From Gammaproteobacteria bacterium (GTDB lineage Bacteria; Pseudomonadota; Gammaproteobacteria; Pseudomonadales; Porticoccaceae), in NCBI GenBank assembly GCA_018069465.1, contig JAGPUW010000008.1, forward strand, positions 124,001 through 188,000: a stretch of 64,000 bases of DNA. Reading direction: 5' to 3'. Position numbers and translations under genes: made by a program. This document shows, piece by piece, positions 44,932 to 54,896 of the stretch. The stretch's first letter is position 1. Each line of letters opens with the position of its first letter. Below the pieces are notes generated by a model, which worked only from the letters and a program-made list of their open reading frames with translations, was not told where the DNA came from and did not search any database.

Positions 44932-47900
44932 TATTTCGCCTCCTCCTGTTGACTCGCCGTCCCGGCTTTTAGCGCCGCGACACTTGTCCCATCGCTCCAG
45001 TCGAGTTCAGCCAGTTGTTGGTAATAATTAAAACGGTGGTTCACATCACGCTGTGCCTGAGCGAGAAAAGCTTCGGCGTTTTCTGGGTGGGTGTGCCAGA
45101 GCATACTAAAGCGGGTTTCGCTTTCCACAAACTCGCGATAGGGAATACTCGGTGCTTTTGAGTCGAGGTGTAGTGGGTTTTTACCCTGTGCAATTTTACT
45201 CGGGTCAAAACGAAATAGTGGCCAGTGCCCACTTTTCACTGCCAGATCCTGCTGACGGTGATTGTTCGATAAATCAACACCGTGGGCGATGCAGGGTGAG
45301 TAGGCAATAATGATTGATGGCCCCGGGTGAGCCTCGGCTTCGAGAAAGGCATGTAAGGTCTGAGTATCTTTAGCGCCATAAGCCACATGGGCGACATAGA
45401 CATTGCCATAATCCATTGCCAGTAGCGCCAGATCTTTTTTCGCCGTGGCTTTACCGCCGGAAGAAAACTTGGCCACTGCGCCCAGGGGGGTTGCCTTCGA
45501 AGTTTGGCCGCCAGTATTGGAATAGACCTCTGTATCTAGCACCAAAATATTAACGTCGCGCCCGCTGGCCAGCACATGGTCGAGGCCACCGTAACCGATG
45601 TCGTAGGCCCAGCCGTCACCGCCGATAATCCAGACACTTCTGCGACAGAGGTTTTCGGCGAGATTACTCAGGCGACCGGCCCTCGGATCGTCGAGTCCCG
45701 CCAGTTGTTGCCGTAAAAGCTCAAGCCGCTGGCGCTGCTCATAGATGCCCGTTTCATCGGCTTCATCCGCCGTCAAAATCTCTTCGACCAATGTTGCGTC
45801 GAGCTGGCCTTTAAGAAGCGTTAATAATTCAGTCGCCTGCTCTCGATGTTTGTCCACGGCGACACGCATACCCAGGCCAAATTCCGCATTGTCTTCAAAC
45901 AGGGAATTATTCCATGCCGGGCCTCGGCCATCGGCATTGGTAGTCCACGGGGTGGTAGGCAGATTACCGCCATAAATGGAGGAGCAACCCGTGGCGTTCG
46001 CCACCATCATCCGGTCGCCAAATAATTGCGTGGCCAGCTTTAAATAAGGGGTTTCTCCACAACCGACACAGGCACCGGAAAATTCAAACAGCGGTTCAAG
46101 CAGCATCGAGCCTGGAATGGTCGAGGTTTTTAATTGCCGCCTGTCGTACTCGGGGAGCTGCAAAAAGAAATTCCAGTTTTCAACTTCCTGCTCCCTGAGT
46201 GCGGGCTGGGGTGCCATGTTTAAAGCTTTGCGGCTGACATTGCTTTTATCGCGAATGGGGCAAATATCGACACACAAAGTGCAGCCGGTGCAGTCCTCCG
46301 GCGCCACCTGATAAATAATGTGCGTACCTTCGGGATAATCCTTGCTGCGTGTCGGCGCGTGTTTAAAACTGGCGGGGGCATTTTGGAGTTCAGCCTCGTT
46401 AACGACTTTGCTGCGAATTGCCCCGTGGGGACAAACCATCGGGCATTTGCCGCACTGGGTACAAAGCACTTCGTCCAGCACCGGAATTTCCAGCGCCAGA
46501 TTACGCTTTTCATAAGCGGCGGTACCCAGCGGAAATGTGCCATCGGCTGGCAACTGGCTAACCGGGATAAGATCACCCCGCCCGGCAATAATTTCACCCG
46601 TCACTCGTTTAACAAAGTCGGGGGCATTGTGTGGCACCGTAGCTGGGATGACATAGCTTGCAGAGACAGCGTCGGGAACCGCGACTTGATGAAGACAGGC
46701 CAGGGTTTCATCAATCGCCTTGAAATTAAGTTCGACAATGCGCCGACCCCTTTTTCCATAGGTTTTTTCCACCGCCTGTTTAATTGCCGCTATCGCCTGA
46801 GCCTGCGGCAAGATGCCAGAAATCGCAAAAAAGCAGGCCTGCATAACCGTATTAATGCGCTTGCCCATGGCGGCGCGTTCGGCAACAGCCAGCGCATCAA
46901 TCACATAAAAAGTAATTTTTTTGTCGATAATTTGCTGCTGCATTTTTTTCGGTAAAGTGTGCCAAACCTGACCTGGCGGCTCGGCTGAGTTGAGCAGGAA
47001 CACCGCACCCTGTGCAGCCTTGTCGAGCATGTTGTAGCGCTGGAGAAATACTGGCTGGTGACAGGCAATAAAGTTTGCGTCATTGTCATCAATCAAATAG
47101 CTGGAACGAATAGCAGTGCTGCCAAAGCGCAAGTGGGAAATGGTCACCGCCCCCGCTTTTTTAGAGTCGTAAACAAAATAACCCTGAGCGTGTAGCTCTG
47201 TACTTTCGCCAATAATTTTAATGGTGTTTTTATTGGCACCGACTGTGCCGTCACTACCCAAACCATAAAACAAAGCCTGGAAGTTGTTACTGTGGGCGTC
47301 GGTGCGAAAGTCAGCGTCCCAACTCAGACTCGTGCCGCTGACATCGTCGTGAATACCAATGGTGAACTGGTTTTTTGGGCGCTCGTGTTTTAGCTCATCG
47401 AATACTGCTTTGATCATCGCCGGGTTAAATTCCTTTGACGACAAACCGTAGCGGCCACCCGTGACTACGGGCATTTTCGTAAAGCGAGCATCACCACTGC
47501 AAAAATCCTGAGCGATAGCGCTAATCACGTCTTTATAGAGTGGTTCGCCATCGGCCCCCGGTTCTTTGGTGCGGTCGAGTACCGCTATTTTTTGTGTGCT
47601 ACGCGGCAGTGCCGCCACCAGCGCCGCACTGTCGAAGGGGCGATATAAGCGAACCTTTAACAGGCCCACGGACTCGCCCTGCCGCGTCAGGTAATCTACC
47701 GTTTCATCAGCCGCCTCGGCACCGGAACCCATTAAGATAATCACTCGCTCGGCCTGCTCATCACCAACATAATCAAACAGGCGATATTGGCGACCGGTCA
47801 GTGCCGCGAAGGTGTCCATGGTTTGCTGCACGATACCTGGCGCTGCTGCGTAATAGGGGTTAACCGCTTCGCGGGCCTGAAAATAGACATCGGGGTTTTG

Positions 47901-48608
47901 TGAGCTGCCACGCAGCACCGGGCGCTCCGGGGAAAGACCGCGCAGGCGATGGGCCTCAATGGCCTCCTCATCGAGCAGTGCGCGCACCGTTTGCTCGGGG
48001 ATGGCCTTAATTTTTGCCACTTCATGGGAAGTGCGAAAACCGTCAAAGAAATGCAGCATTGGCAGCCGCGCCTTTAGTGTTACCGCCTGGGCAATAAGCG
48101 CGAAATCCATCACCTCCTGCGGGCAATTTGAAGCCAACATGCCAAAGCCGGTGGCCCGAGCAGCCATTACATCGCTGTGATCACCAAAAATAGACAGGGC
48201 CTGACAGGCCAGTGAGCGTGCGGCAATATGAAACACCGTCGGCGTTAACTCGCCGGCTATTTTGTACATATTGGGCAACATTAAAAGCAGGCCCTGGGAG
48301 GCGGTAAAGGTGGTGGTCAGCGCACCACTTTGCAAAGCGCCGTGAATAGCACCGGCGGCACCACCTTCGCTTTGCATCTCTATAACGGCAGGTACGGTGC
48401 CCCAAAGGTTGCACTGCCCCCGCGACGACCACTCATCCGCCCACTCTCCCATTGGCGAGGCGGGTGTAATCGGGTAAATGGCGATCACTTCATTACAGAG
48501 GTGGGCGATGATGGCGGCGGCCTGGTTGCCGTCGATAGTCATTAATTCACTCGCTGTCGTGTTAATGGTTTCAGCTTGCGCTTCACTACCCGCCGGCTTT
48601 ACATCCAT
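44931..48608 (-). CDS. nifJ: Pyruvate:ferredoxin (flavodoxin) oxidoreductase
   Basis: A 1225-residue single-chain enzyme that converts pyruvate and CoA to acetyl-CoA, passing electrons to ferredoxin or flavodoxin. Domains in order: pyrimidine-binding (IAIYPITPASPMGEWADEW), transketolase C-like, gamma/EKR, two 4Fe-4S clusters (CTQCGKCPMVCPHGAI and CTGCTLCVDICPI), and TPP domain with ACVGCGETPYLKL, GGDGWAYDIGYGGLDH and SNTGGQTSKATP. ATG 48608 has GGAG eight bases upstream; the frame is open to 48695. An oxygen-sensitive enzyme of this kind in an otherwise aerobic gene set is notable. Confidence 0.95.
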   Translation of the reverse strand: MDVKPAGSEAQAETINTTASELMTIDGNQAAAIIAHLCNEVIAIYPITPASPMGEWADEWSSRGQCNLWGTVPAVIEMQSEGGAAGAIHGALQSGALTTTFTASQGLLLMLPNMYKIAGELTPTVFHIAARSLACQALSIFGDHSDVMAARATGFGMLASNCPQEVMDFALIAQAVTLKARLPMLHFFDGFRTSHEVAKIKAIPEQTVRALLDEEAIEAHRLRGLSPERPVLRGSSQNPDVYFQAREAVNPYYAAAPGIVQQTMDTFAALTGRQYRLFDYVGDEQAERVIILMGSGAEAADETVDYLTRQGESVGLLKVRLYRPFDSAALVAALPRSTQKIAVLDRTKEPGADGEPLYKDVISAIAQDFCSGDARFTKMPVVTGGRYGLSSKEFNPAMIKAVFDELKHERPKNQFTIGIHDDVSGTSLSWDADFRTDAHSNNFQALFYGLGSDGTVGANKNTIKIIGESTELHAQGYFVYDSKKAGAVTISHLRFGSTAIRSSYLIDDNDANFIACHQPVFLQRYNMLDKAAQGAVFLLNSAEPPGQVWHTLPKKMQQQIIDKKITFYVIDALAVAERAAMGKRINTVMQACFFAISGILPQAQAIAAIKQAVEKTYGKRGRRIVELNFKAIDETLACLHQVAVPDAVSASYVIPATVPHNAPDFVKRVTGEIIAGRGDLIPVSQLPADGTFPLGTAAYEKRNLALEIPVLDEVLCTQCGKCPMVCPHGAIRSKVVNEAELQNAPASFKHAPTRSKDYPEGTHIIYQVAPEDCTGCTLCVDICPIRDKSNVSRKALNMAPQPALREQEVENWNFFLQLPEYDRRQLKTSTIPGSMLLEPLFEFSGACVGCGETPYLKLATQLFGDRMMVANATGCSSIYGGNLPTTPWTTNADGRGPAWNNSLFEDNAEFGLGMRVAVDKHREQATELLTLLKGQLDATLVEEILTADEADETGIYEQRQRLELLRQQLAGLDDPRAGRLSNLAENLCRRSVWIIGGDGWAYDIGYGGLDHVLASGRDVNILVLDTEVYSNTGGQTSKATPLGAVAKFSSGGKATAKKDLALLAMDYGNVYVAHVAYGAKDTQTLHAFLEAEAHPGPSIIIAYSPCIAHGVDLSNNHRQQDLAVKSGHWPLFRFDPSKIAQGKNPLHLDSKAPSIPYREFVESETRFSMLWHTHPENAEAFLAQAQRDVNHRFNYYQQLAELDWSDGTSVAALKAGTASQQEEAK

Positions 48609-49121
48609 TGGCAAAACTCCATAGCGTTTTTTTAATAGACTGGTGATTTTTTTATAATAGGCTGGTGCGGAAAAACCACAGTTGATATAAGTCACTTATC
48701 GTTTCAGTGTCGATTAAAACACAGTAAAGATGAGCATAATCCGTGGCATCGAAAATACCGTTAACACACTGGCTCAAGTGAGTTAACGCACGGCAACCCG
48801 CCACCCCGCTTGCTGGCTACGAAAAACAGTTCATAACAATAGTAAAAGCCCCACTACCGACAAAATCATGCCCGAGTGTGCGTCCAACTGACAATGAATG
48901 TATCCCGACAATGTAATGCTCAGGGTAAAAATAAAATGGCGACAAACTTGATGCTTACAGCCGTAATGACTAATGAATAGTACTGTTTTGAAAAGACGTA
49001 CAAGTCACAACTTGTATTCGCTAATGATACTAGGCTATAAATAAATACAGTTGCTCAAAACCCTTTTCAATTAGATATTGAAGTCAACTAAAAACCATAA
49101 TAAATAACGAAGGGAACGATC
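48609..49121. promoter_or_regulatory. Divergent nifJ/gdh control region
   Basis: No gene in these 513 bases. A 7-bp inverted repeat TACAAGT (48999-49005) and ACTTGTA (49010-49016) overlaps a possible -35 (TTGTAT, 49012-49017) that is 18 bases from TATAAA (49036-49041), reading toward gdh. This could be an operator-promoter pair; the -35 match is modest. Confidence 0.35.
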
Positions 49122-50549
49122 ATGGCAACAAAAACCAGTGCTGCACCTCTCTCCTTCACCGAAAGCGTTAATCACATGGCGGATCGTGCCTTTGAGGTAC
49201 TGGCTATTGACCCCGGTATCGCCAGTGCCATAAAGGCCTGTACGGCGACACTGGAAGTAAACTTCCCGGTTGAAATCAATGGTCAGATAGAGGTGTTCAC
49301 TGGCTGGCGTTCGGTGCACAGCAGCCATCGACTACCGGCAAAAGGGGGGATTCGCTATGCGACTATTGTCAATCAGGACGAGGTGGAGGCACTTGCCGCG
49401 TTAATGACTTACAAATGCGCCATTGTCGATGTGCCCTTCGGCGGTTCCAAAGGTGGGCTATTGATAGACCCTTCTAAATACAGTCGCGATGATATGCAAA
49501 AAATTACCCGGCGTTTTGCGCGGGAGCTGATACGCAAGGGTTTCCTCAGCCCGGCAACGAATGTGCCCGCTCCCGACATGGGCACCGGTGAGCGTGAGAT
49601 GGCCTGGATTGCCGACACCTACAAGCACCTGCACCCCGAGGATGTTAACTATGCTGGCTGCGTCACTGGCAAGCCGGTGGCCCATGGCGGTATCCGCGGC
49701 CGCGCTGAGGCTACCGGGCGCGGGGTGGTTTATGTGATGCGAGAATTTTTCCGCCACCCCGACTGTGTTAGCGCTGCGGGTTTTGAGGGCAGCCTGAGTG
49801 GTAAGCGGATAATCGTACAGGGCCTGGGCAACGTCGGTTTCCACGCCGCGAAATTGCTGCAGGAAGAAGATGACTGCCTGATTACTGCCATCATCGAGCG
49901 TGATGGTGCTCTGGTTGACCCCAGCGGTCTTAATATTCAGGCCATTCGCGACTACATTGTCGAGCATAAAACCATTGAGGGTTATCCCGATGCCACATTG
50001 TGCGCCGATGGTAAAAGTGTACTCACCATGGATTGCGATATTCTAATTCCTGCGGCCATGGAGGGGCAGATCACAGCCGATAACGCCGCAGATATTAAAG
50101 CCGCCTTAATTGTCGAGGCGGCCAACGGCCCGGTTACCTTTGAGGCCGATGAAATACTGCGCCAACGCGGCATTGCAATTTTGCCCGATGCCTATGTCAA
50201 TGCCGGTGGTGTCACGGTTTCCTATTTCGAGTGGGTGCGCAACCTCGCCCATATTCGCTTTGGCCGTATGGAGCGACGCTACGATGAAATGCGCGGTGGC
50301 CATATGCTCAACGCCATTCAAAGCATGACCGAGCAGCCCATCCCCGAGTGGATACAGAAAGAACTGGTGCAGGGAGCCGACGAGCTAGACCTGGTCCGTT
50401 CGGGGCTAGATGACACCATGAGAGTTGCCTTCCAGCAGATAAAAGCGGTGCTGGATAGTAATAGTAAAGTCAACGACTACCGCACCGCGTCCTATGTCGT
50501 CGCCATCGACAAAATATCCCGCTCCTATCTGGATATCGGCGTTTATTGA
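49122..50549 (+). CDS. Glutamate dehydrogenase (Glu/Leu/Phe/Val family)
   Basis: A 475-residue amino-acid dehydrogenase. Substrate-binding Lys region PAKGGIRYATIVNQDEVEALAALMTYKCAIVDVPFGGSKGG, Asp/Pro-rich loop NVPAPDMGTGEREMAWIADTY and Rossmann motif VQGLGNVGFHAAKLL are all present. It interconverts glutamate and 2-oxoglutarate plus ammonia; cofactor preference cannot be set from sequence alone. AGGGA precedes the ATG. Divergent from nifJ. Confidence 0.9.
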   Translation: MATKTSAAPLSFTESVNHMADRAFEVLAIDPGIASAIKACTATLEVNFPVEINGQIEVFTGWRSVHSSHRLPAKGGIRYATIVNQDEVEALAALMTYKCAIVDVPFGGSKGGLLIDPSKYSRDDMQKITRRFARELIRKGFLSPATNVPAPDMGTGEREMAWIADTYKHLHPEDVNYAGCVTGKPVAHGGIRGRAEATGRGVVYVMREFFRHPDCVSAAGFEGSLSGKRIIVQGLGNVGFHAAKLLQEEDDCLITAIIERDGALVDPSGLNIQAIRDYIVEHKTIEGYPDATLCADGKSVLTMDCDILIPAAMEGQITADNAADIKAALIVEAANGPVTFEADEILRQRGIAILPDAYVNAGGVTVSYFEWVRNLAHIRFGRMERRYDEMRGGHMLNAIQSMTEQPIPEWIQKELVQGADELDLVRSGLDDTMRVAFQQIKAVLDSNSKVNDYRTASYVVAIDKISRSYLDIGVY

Positions 50550-50704
50550 GGCCACTAGCAATCAGTATCAAAAGCTCTGTTCGTTTTTAACAACAGGGGC
50601 TAAGTAAAAGGAGACAAGCGAAAGAGGGATTTCAACTAAAGGGGCTTTAAACCCATGCCCATCCCTACTATGCTGCTCATTCAACCAGAAGCTAAGGGCT
50701 AGCT

Positions 50705-51754
50705 ATGACGACTGCAACCTCCACCTCCGGCTTACTTTGCCGTCAACTGTTTGACCGAGACAGCTTCACCTACACCTACCTACTGGTCGACACCGCAACA
50801 CACGAGGGTGCTCTGGTTGACCCGGTGATGGAGCAGTTTGATCGTGATTTGCAATATATTGAAGAGCTCGGCATTGAACTGCTCTACGTTCTCGAAACCC
50901 ACGCCCACGCCGACCACATTACATCGGCCGGTTTACTGCGCCAAAAAACCGGGGCCAAAATCGTCTTTAGTGAGTCAGCAGGTATAGAGGCCATCGACAT
51001 TGCCTTAATTGATGGCGACGAATTAAAGCTCGGCAACTACAGCATAAAAGCGATAGCCACTCCCGGTCACACCAGTGGCTGTATGAGTTACTACATCGAT
51101 GACAAAGTGTTCACCGGCGACACACTGTTAGTTCGCGGCTGCGGCAGGACCGATTTCCAGCAAGGCGATGCCCAGATGCTCTACGACAATGTAACCAGCA
51201 AACTATTCACCCTGCCCGATGACACCATCGTCTACCCCGCCCACGACTACAAGGGCAGAACCAGCTCGAGTATTGGCGAAGAAAAGCGCTGGAACCCTCG
51301 TCTCGGCGGTGGGCAAAACGCCAGTGGCTTTATCGATATTATGGACAACCTCAACCTCGATATGCCGAAAAAGATCAACGAAGCTGTTCCCGCCAATGTC
51401 AATGTTGGCGTCGATTACAATCCACGGCGCTATGTGCACGAAGATTTTTCCATGAGTGACTTGCATACCGCCTGGCAGCAATTGGGTGACAATGAGGCCA
51501 TCGTCGACAATCGCCGGGCCGAAGAATTTGCCGAGGGCCATGTACCTGGCAGTATCAACCTCCCGCTGGGCAGTGAAGGTGATCGCGCCGATGAACTGAA
51601 GGCCTATGACAAAGTGTATATGTACTGCCGCTCGGGGCGGCGGGCACAAACGGCACTGACCAATTTATCACTGATCGGTGTCGACAATCTGGTCTGTGTC
51701 AGCCACACAGGCATGCCCAACTGGATTGCCGCAGGCTACCCGGTGGAGGGCTAA
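50705..51754 (+). CDS. Persulfide dioxygenase-rhodanese fusion
   Basis: A 349-residue two-domain protein. Residues 1-235 are a metallo-beta-lactamase-fold sulfur dioxygenase (ETHAHADHITSAG, TPGHTSGCMSYYIDD, FTGDTLLVRGCGRTDF). Residues 260-349 are a rhodanese with the active Cys in MYCRSGRRAQTAL. Such fusions oxidise glutathione persulfide to sulfite and exchange sulfur with thiosulfate. No SQR or sulfite-handling gene is adjacent. A strong terminator follows. Confidence 0.9.
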   Translation: MTTATSTSGLLCRQLFDRDSFTYTYLLVDTATHEGALVDPVMEQFDRDLQYIEELGIELLYVLETHAHADHITSAGLLRQKTGAKIVFSESAGIEAIDIALIDGDELKLGNYSIKAIATPGHTSGCMSYYIDDKVFTGDTLLVRGCGRTDFQQGDAQMLYDNVTSKLFTLPDDTIVYPAHDYKGRTSSSIGEEKRWNPRLGGGQNASGFIDIMDNLNLDMPKKINEAVPANVNVGVDYNPRRYVHEDFSMSDLHTAWQQLGDNEAIVDNRRAEEFAEGHVPGSINLPLGSEGDRADELKAYDKVYMYCRSGRRAQTALTNLSLIGVDNLVCVSHTGMPNWIAAGYPVEG

Positions 51755-51829
51755 GCTCGGCTACGGTTACGGTTAAGCTGGGCTATTAAGCCTGACTACT
51801 GTCACAGTATCCCCTCAACACAAGTGTAC

Positions 51830-51860
51830 AAAAAAGGGCGGCCAAGTGGCTGCCCTTTTT
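51830..51860. terminator. Bidirectional intrinsic terminator
   Basis: GGGCGGCC (51836-51843) pairs with GGCTGCCC (51848-51855), flanked by six A before and five T after, so it works for the dioxygenase gene (plus) and for recA (minus). Confidence 0.88.
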
Positions 51861-51890
51861 ATTTGTGCTTAAATTATTTGTGCTTAAATC
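51861..51890. repeat. 15-bp tandem repeat x2
   Basis: ATTTGTGCTTAAATT (51861-51875) and ATTTGTGCTTAAATC (51876-51890), with a decayed third copy after, between the terminator and the recA stop. Confidence 0.85.
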
Positions 51891-51981
51891 ATTAGTGTTA
51901 GCGCTTAAGGTTTTACACGTAAACTAAAAATCTAACAGAGAGCTCACTCAACAAGTACTAGTCTCTGCCGCTGCAGCAAAG

Positions 51982-53037
51982 TTACTCATCGAGAGCATCC
52001 GACTGCTCTACTTTTGCCTCACCGGCTGCCTTCTCTGCATCCGGATCACCGAGTAATTGCAGGCGAATATTGCCCTCAATTTCATTGGCAATTTCGGGGT
52101 GCTCGCGCAGATAGGCACAGGAGTTGAATTTGCCCTGGCCAATTTTATCCCCTTTATAGGAATACCAGGCTCCCGCTTTATCGACAAAACCACACTTTAC
52201 ACCGAGGTCGATAATTTCGCCGGGGCGGTTAATGCCAATGCCATACAGAATTTGAAACTCGGACTGACGAAACGGCGGCGCCACTTTGTTTTTCACCACT
52301 TTAACGCGGGTTTCATTGCCGATAATTTCATCGCCGTCTTTGACCGCGCCAATGCGGCGGATGTCTAAACGCACGGAGGAATAAAATTTCAGCGCGTTAC
52401 CACCGGTAGTGGTCTCCGGGCTGCCAAACATAACACCAATTTTCATGCGAATCTGGTTGATGAAAATCACCAGACAGTTGGAGTTTTTAATATTACCGGT
52501 CAATTTACGCAGCGCCTGAGACATGAGACGAGCCTGCAAACCCACGTGGGTATCACCCATATCACCTTCAATTTCGGCCCGTGGCGTCAAGGCTGCTACC
52601 GAGTCGATCACCAGTACATCAATCGCGCCCGAGCGCACCAGCATATCGGTGACTTCCAGCGCTTGCTCACCGGTATCGGGCTGGGACAACATCAAGTCGT
52701 CGACGTTGACACCGAGCTTTTCGGCATAAGTCGGGTCCAGGGCATGCTCAGCATCGATAAACGCACAGGTGCCGCCCTGCTTTTGTGCCTCGGCAATCAC
52801 CGACAGCGTCAACGTGGTTTTGCCCGAAGACTCTGGGCCATAAATTTCGACCACTCGCCCCTGTGGCAGACCACCAATGCCCAAAGCAATATCGAGACCC
52901 AGGGAACCGGTGGAGATGCTGGGTATACCAACATGCTCCTTATCCCCCATACGCATTACAGTGCCCTTGCCAAATTGTCGTTCAATTTGGCTCAGCGCCG
53001 CCTGTAATGCTTTTTCCTTATTGGGATCCATCGACAT
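51982..53037 (-). CDS. recA: Recombinase A
   Basis: A 351-residue RecA with Walker [13 protein letters not shown]-type DNA loop region [33 protein letters not shown] and acidic C-terminal tail. It drives strand exchange and LexA self-cleavage. The ATG at 53037 has AGAGG nine bases upstream; a second ATG two codons later is also possible. A LexA box lies about 110 bases upstream. No recX or cinA gene is adjacent. Confidence 0.98.
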   Translation of the reverse strand: MSMDPNKEKALQAALSQIERQFGKGTVMRMGDKEHVGIPSISTGSLGLDIALGIGGLPQGRVVEIYGPESSGKTTLTLSVIAEAQKQGGTCAFIDAEHALDPTYAEKLGVNVDDLMLSQPDTGEQALEVTDMLVRSGAIDVLVIDSVAALTPRAEIEGDMGDTHVGLQARLMSQALRKLTGNIKNSNCLVIFINQIRMKIGVMFGSPETTTGGNALKFYSSVRLDIRRIGAVKDGDEIIGNETRVKVVKNKVAPPFRQSEFQILYGIGINRPGEIIDLGVKCGFVDKAGAWYSYKGDKIGQGKFNSCAYLREHPEIANEIEGNIRLQLLGDPDAEKAAGEAKVEQSDALDE

Positions 53038-53146
53038 CGAACTGTACCTCTCTTACCAAGTGTAATTTGCCATCTATTGGCGCCATCGTAGCAGGGCTCA
53101 GCCCAGCATCCAAGACGAGAGCCCAGCTTAAATGAAAAGCATTTCA

Positions 53147-53162
53147 CTGTATAGCTATACAG
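53147..53162. promoter_or_regulatory. LexA (SOS) box upstream of recA
   Basis: CTGTATAGCTATACAG matches the gammaproteobacterial LexA consensus CTG-N10-CAG and lies within a perfect 26-bp palindrome (53142-53167). On the minus strand a TTGTAC -35 and TATACA -10, 18 bases apart, overlap it, so LexA would block the promoter. Confidence 0.9.
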
Positions 53163-53296
53163 TGAAATTTTGTACAAATAAACAAACGAAGAGTTGACGA
53201 CGCAGGCACCAGGCGATAATTTGGCAAGCTGTCGAGGTGATGAAAATAAAAAACCTTCCCTCTCTATAGGCCTTAGCCCATCTTAGGAGCCGCACC

Positions 53297-54439
53297 ATGA
53301 GTAACGATAGCATCAGAGCCTTTCAAATCGCCGTCAGCGATGAAGTACTTGCCGACTTAAAGCAGCGTTTGGCAAACACCCGCTGGCCAGAAAAAGAAAC
53401 CGTCGACGATTGGTCCCAGGGCATCCCCCTGGCCTACACCCAGGAAGTTTGCGAGTACTGGCTCAATGACTACGACTGGCGCAGCCGCGAGGCTCTACTG
53501 AATCAATACGATCAATTCATCACCGAACTCGAAGGTGTTGATATCCACTTTATTCACGCCCGCTCGGCCCATGCCAATGCCCGGCCACTGCTGATGACCC
53601 ACGGCTGGCCCGGCTCCATTGTCGAATTCCAGAAAGTCATCGGCCCTTTAATCGACCCCGAAGCCCATGGTGGCGATGCCGCCGACGCCTTTCACGTGGT
53701 TTGCCCCACACTGCCCGGCTACGGCTTTTCGGGCAAGCCTAGCGACCATGGATGGAATATTGAAAAGATTGCCGCAACCTGGAATAAGCTGATGCTGAGG
53801 CTCGGTTACGATTGCTATTTTGCCCAGGGTGGCGATTGGGGTGCGGCGGTGACTGCGGCCATCGGCATGCAAAATCTGGGTAACTGCCAGGGCATTCATC
53901 TCAATATGGTGATCGTCGAACCCGACCCTGCGACGATGGACGATCTAACACCGCTGGAGCAAAGCGCGCTGGCTGGTATGCAGTACTACGCCGATCACGA
54001 CTCGGGTTATTCGAAGCAACAAAGCACGCGGCCACAAACTGTCGGCTATGGGCTGAGCGATTCACCCGTCGGCCAAATGGCCTGGATACTGGAAAAATAC
54101 TGGGCCTGGATGGATTGCGATGGCCACCCGGAAAACGTACTCAGCAAAGATGAGCTGCTCGACAACATTATGCTCTACTGGTGTACGGCCAGCGCGGCCT
54201 CCTCTGCTCGCCTCTATTGGGAGAGCTTTAACGACCTGTCGCGGGACGAAGTGGTGCTGGCGACCGGCTGTAGCGTTTATCCGAAAGAAATCTTCCGCGC
54301 TTCCCGGCGCTGGGCAGAGCGACGTTTTAAGAATCTGATCCATTGGAATGAGCTGGATAAAGGCGGCCACTTTTCAGCCTTTGAAGTACCGGAAACCTTT
54401 ATTAAAGAAGTGCGCAACTGCTTTCGCAGCCTGCGCTAA
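53297..54439 (+). CDS. Epoxide hydrolase (microsomal type, EHN domain)
   Basis: A 380-residue alpha/beta hydrolase with N-terminal EHN domain (residues 1-110: LKQRLANTRWPEKETVDDWSQGIPL). HGWPGSIVEFQKV (oxyanion hole), nucleophile Asp in AQGGDWGAAVTA and His in DKGGHFSAFEVPE complete the active site. It opens epoxides to diols; juvenile-hormone/mEH-like enzymes share this plan. GGAGCC precedes the ATG. Confidence 0.92.
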   Translation: MSNDSIRAFQIAVSDEVLADLKQRLANTRWPEKETVDDWSQGIPLAYTQEVCEYWLNDYDWRSREALLNQYDQFITELEGVDIHFIHARSAHANARPLLMTHGWPGSIVEFQKVIGPLIDPEAHGGDAADAFHVVCPTLPGYGFSGKPSDHGWNIEKIAATWNKLMLRLGYDCYFAQGGDWGAAVTAAIGMQNLGNCQGIHLNMVIVEPDPATMDDLTPLEQSALAGMQYYADHDSGYSKQQSTRPQTVGYGLSDSPVGQMAWILEKYWAWMDCDGHPENVLSKDELLDNIMLYWCTASAASSARLYWESFNDLSRDEVVLATGCSVYPKEIFRASRRWAERRFKNLIHWNELDKGGHFSAFEVPETFIKEVRNCFRSLR

Positions 54440-54507
54440 AGCGGTGTTATCAAGACCCGGTGGAAGGCCAATATTGACTCAAATCGACTAGTAGTACGTC
54501 ATTAAAA

Positions 54508-54547
54508 CCAAAAAGGCTGCATGAGTTTCCTCACACAGCCTTTTTGG
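54508..54547. terminator. Bidirectional terminator
   Basis: Perfect 12-bp arms CCAAAAAGGCTG (54508-54519) and CAGCCTTTTTGG (54536-54547) lie between the convergent epoxide hydrolase and cold-shock genes. Confidence 0.85.
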
Positions 54548-54561
54548 TATATTTTTTGCTA

Positions 54562-54768
54562 CTAGCCAGGCACTACTTTATTAGCACATGGGCCTTTTTG
54601 ACCTTGGCCTTCTTCGTATTCTACAGGCTGACCATCGTTCAGTGTTGCAAAACCACCACCACTTTGAATCTCAGAATGATGAACAAAAAGATCTTTGCCG
54701 CCATCTTCAGGAGTAATAAAACCAAAGCCTTTATCCGCGTTGAACCACTTAACTGTACCTTTACTCAT
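54562..54768 (-). CDS. CspA-family cold-shock protein
   Basis: A 68-residue OB-fold RNA/DNA-binding protein: [32 protein letters not shown] with RNP1 (KGFGFI) and RNP2 (DLFVHH) intact. It melts RNA secondary structure. The 128 bases upstream may be a structured 5' leader. Which Csp paralogue it represents cannot be said. Confidence 0.95.
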   Translation of the reverse strand: MSKGTVKWFNADKGFGFITPEDGGKDLFVHHSEIQSGGGFATLNDGQPVEYEEGQGQKGPCANKVVPG

Positions 54769-54896
54769 AACAACCTCATTAGATCACTGATTAACAATTG
54801 CAGAACTCTGCAGCCCCATTGTAACGATATAAACGCATTTAGTACGGGCGAATTTATTGCCAGGTGCAAGAAGTCTATAAAATCGCTTGTTCTCCC

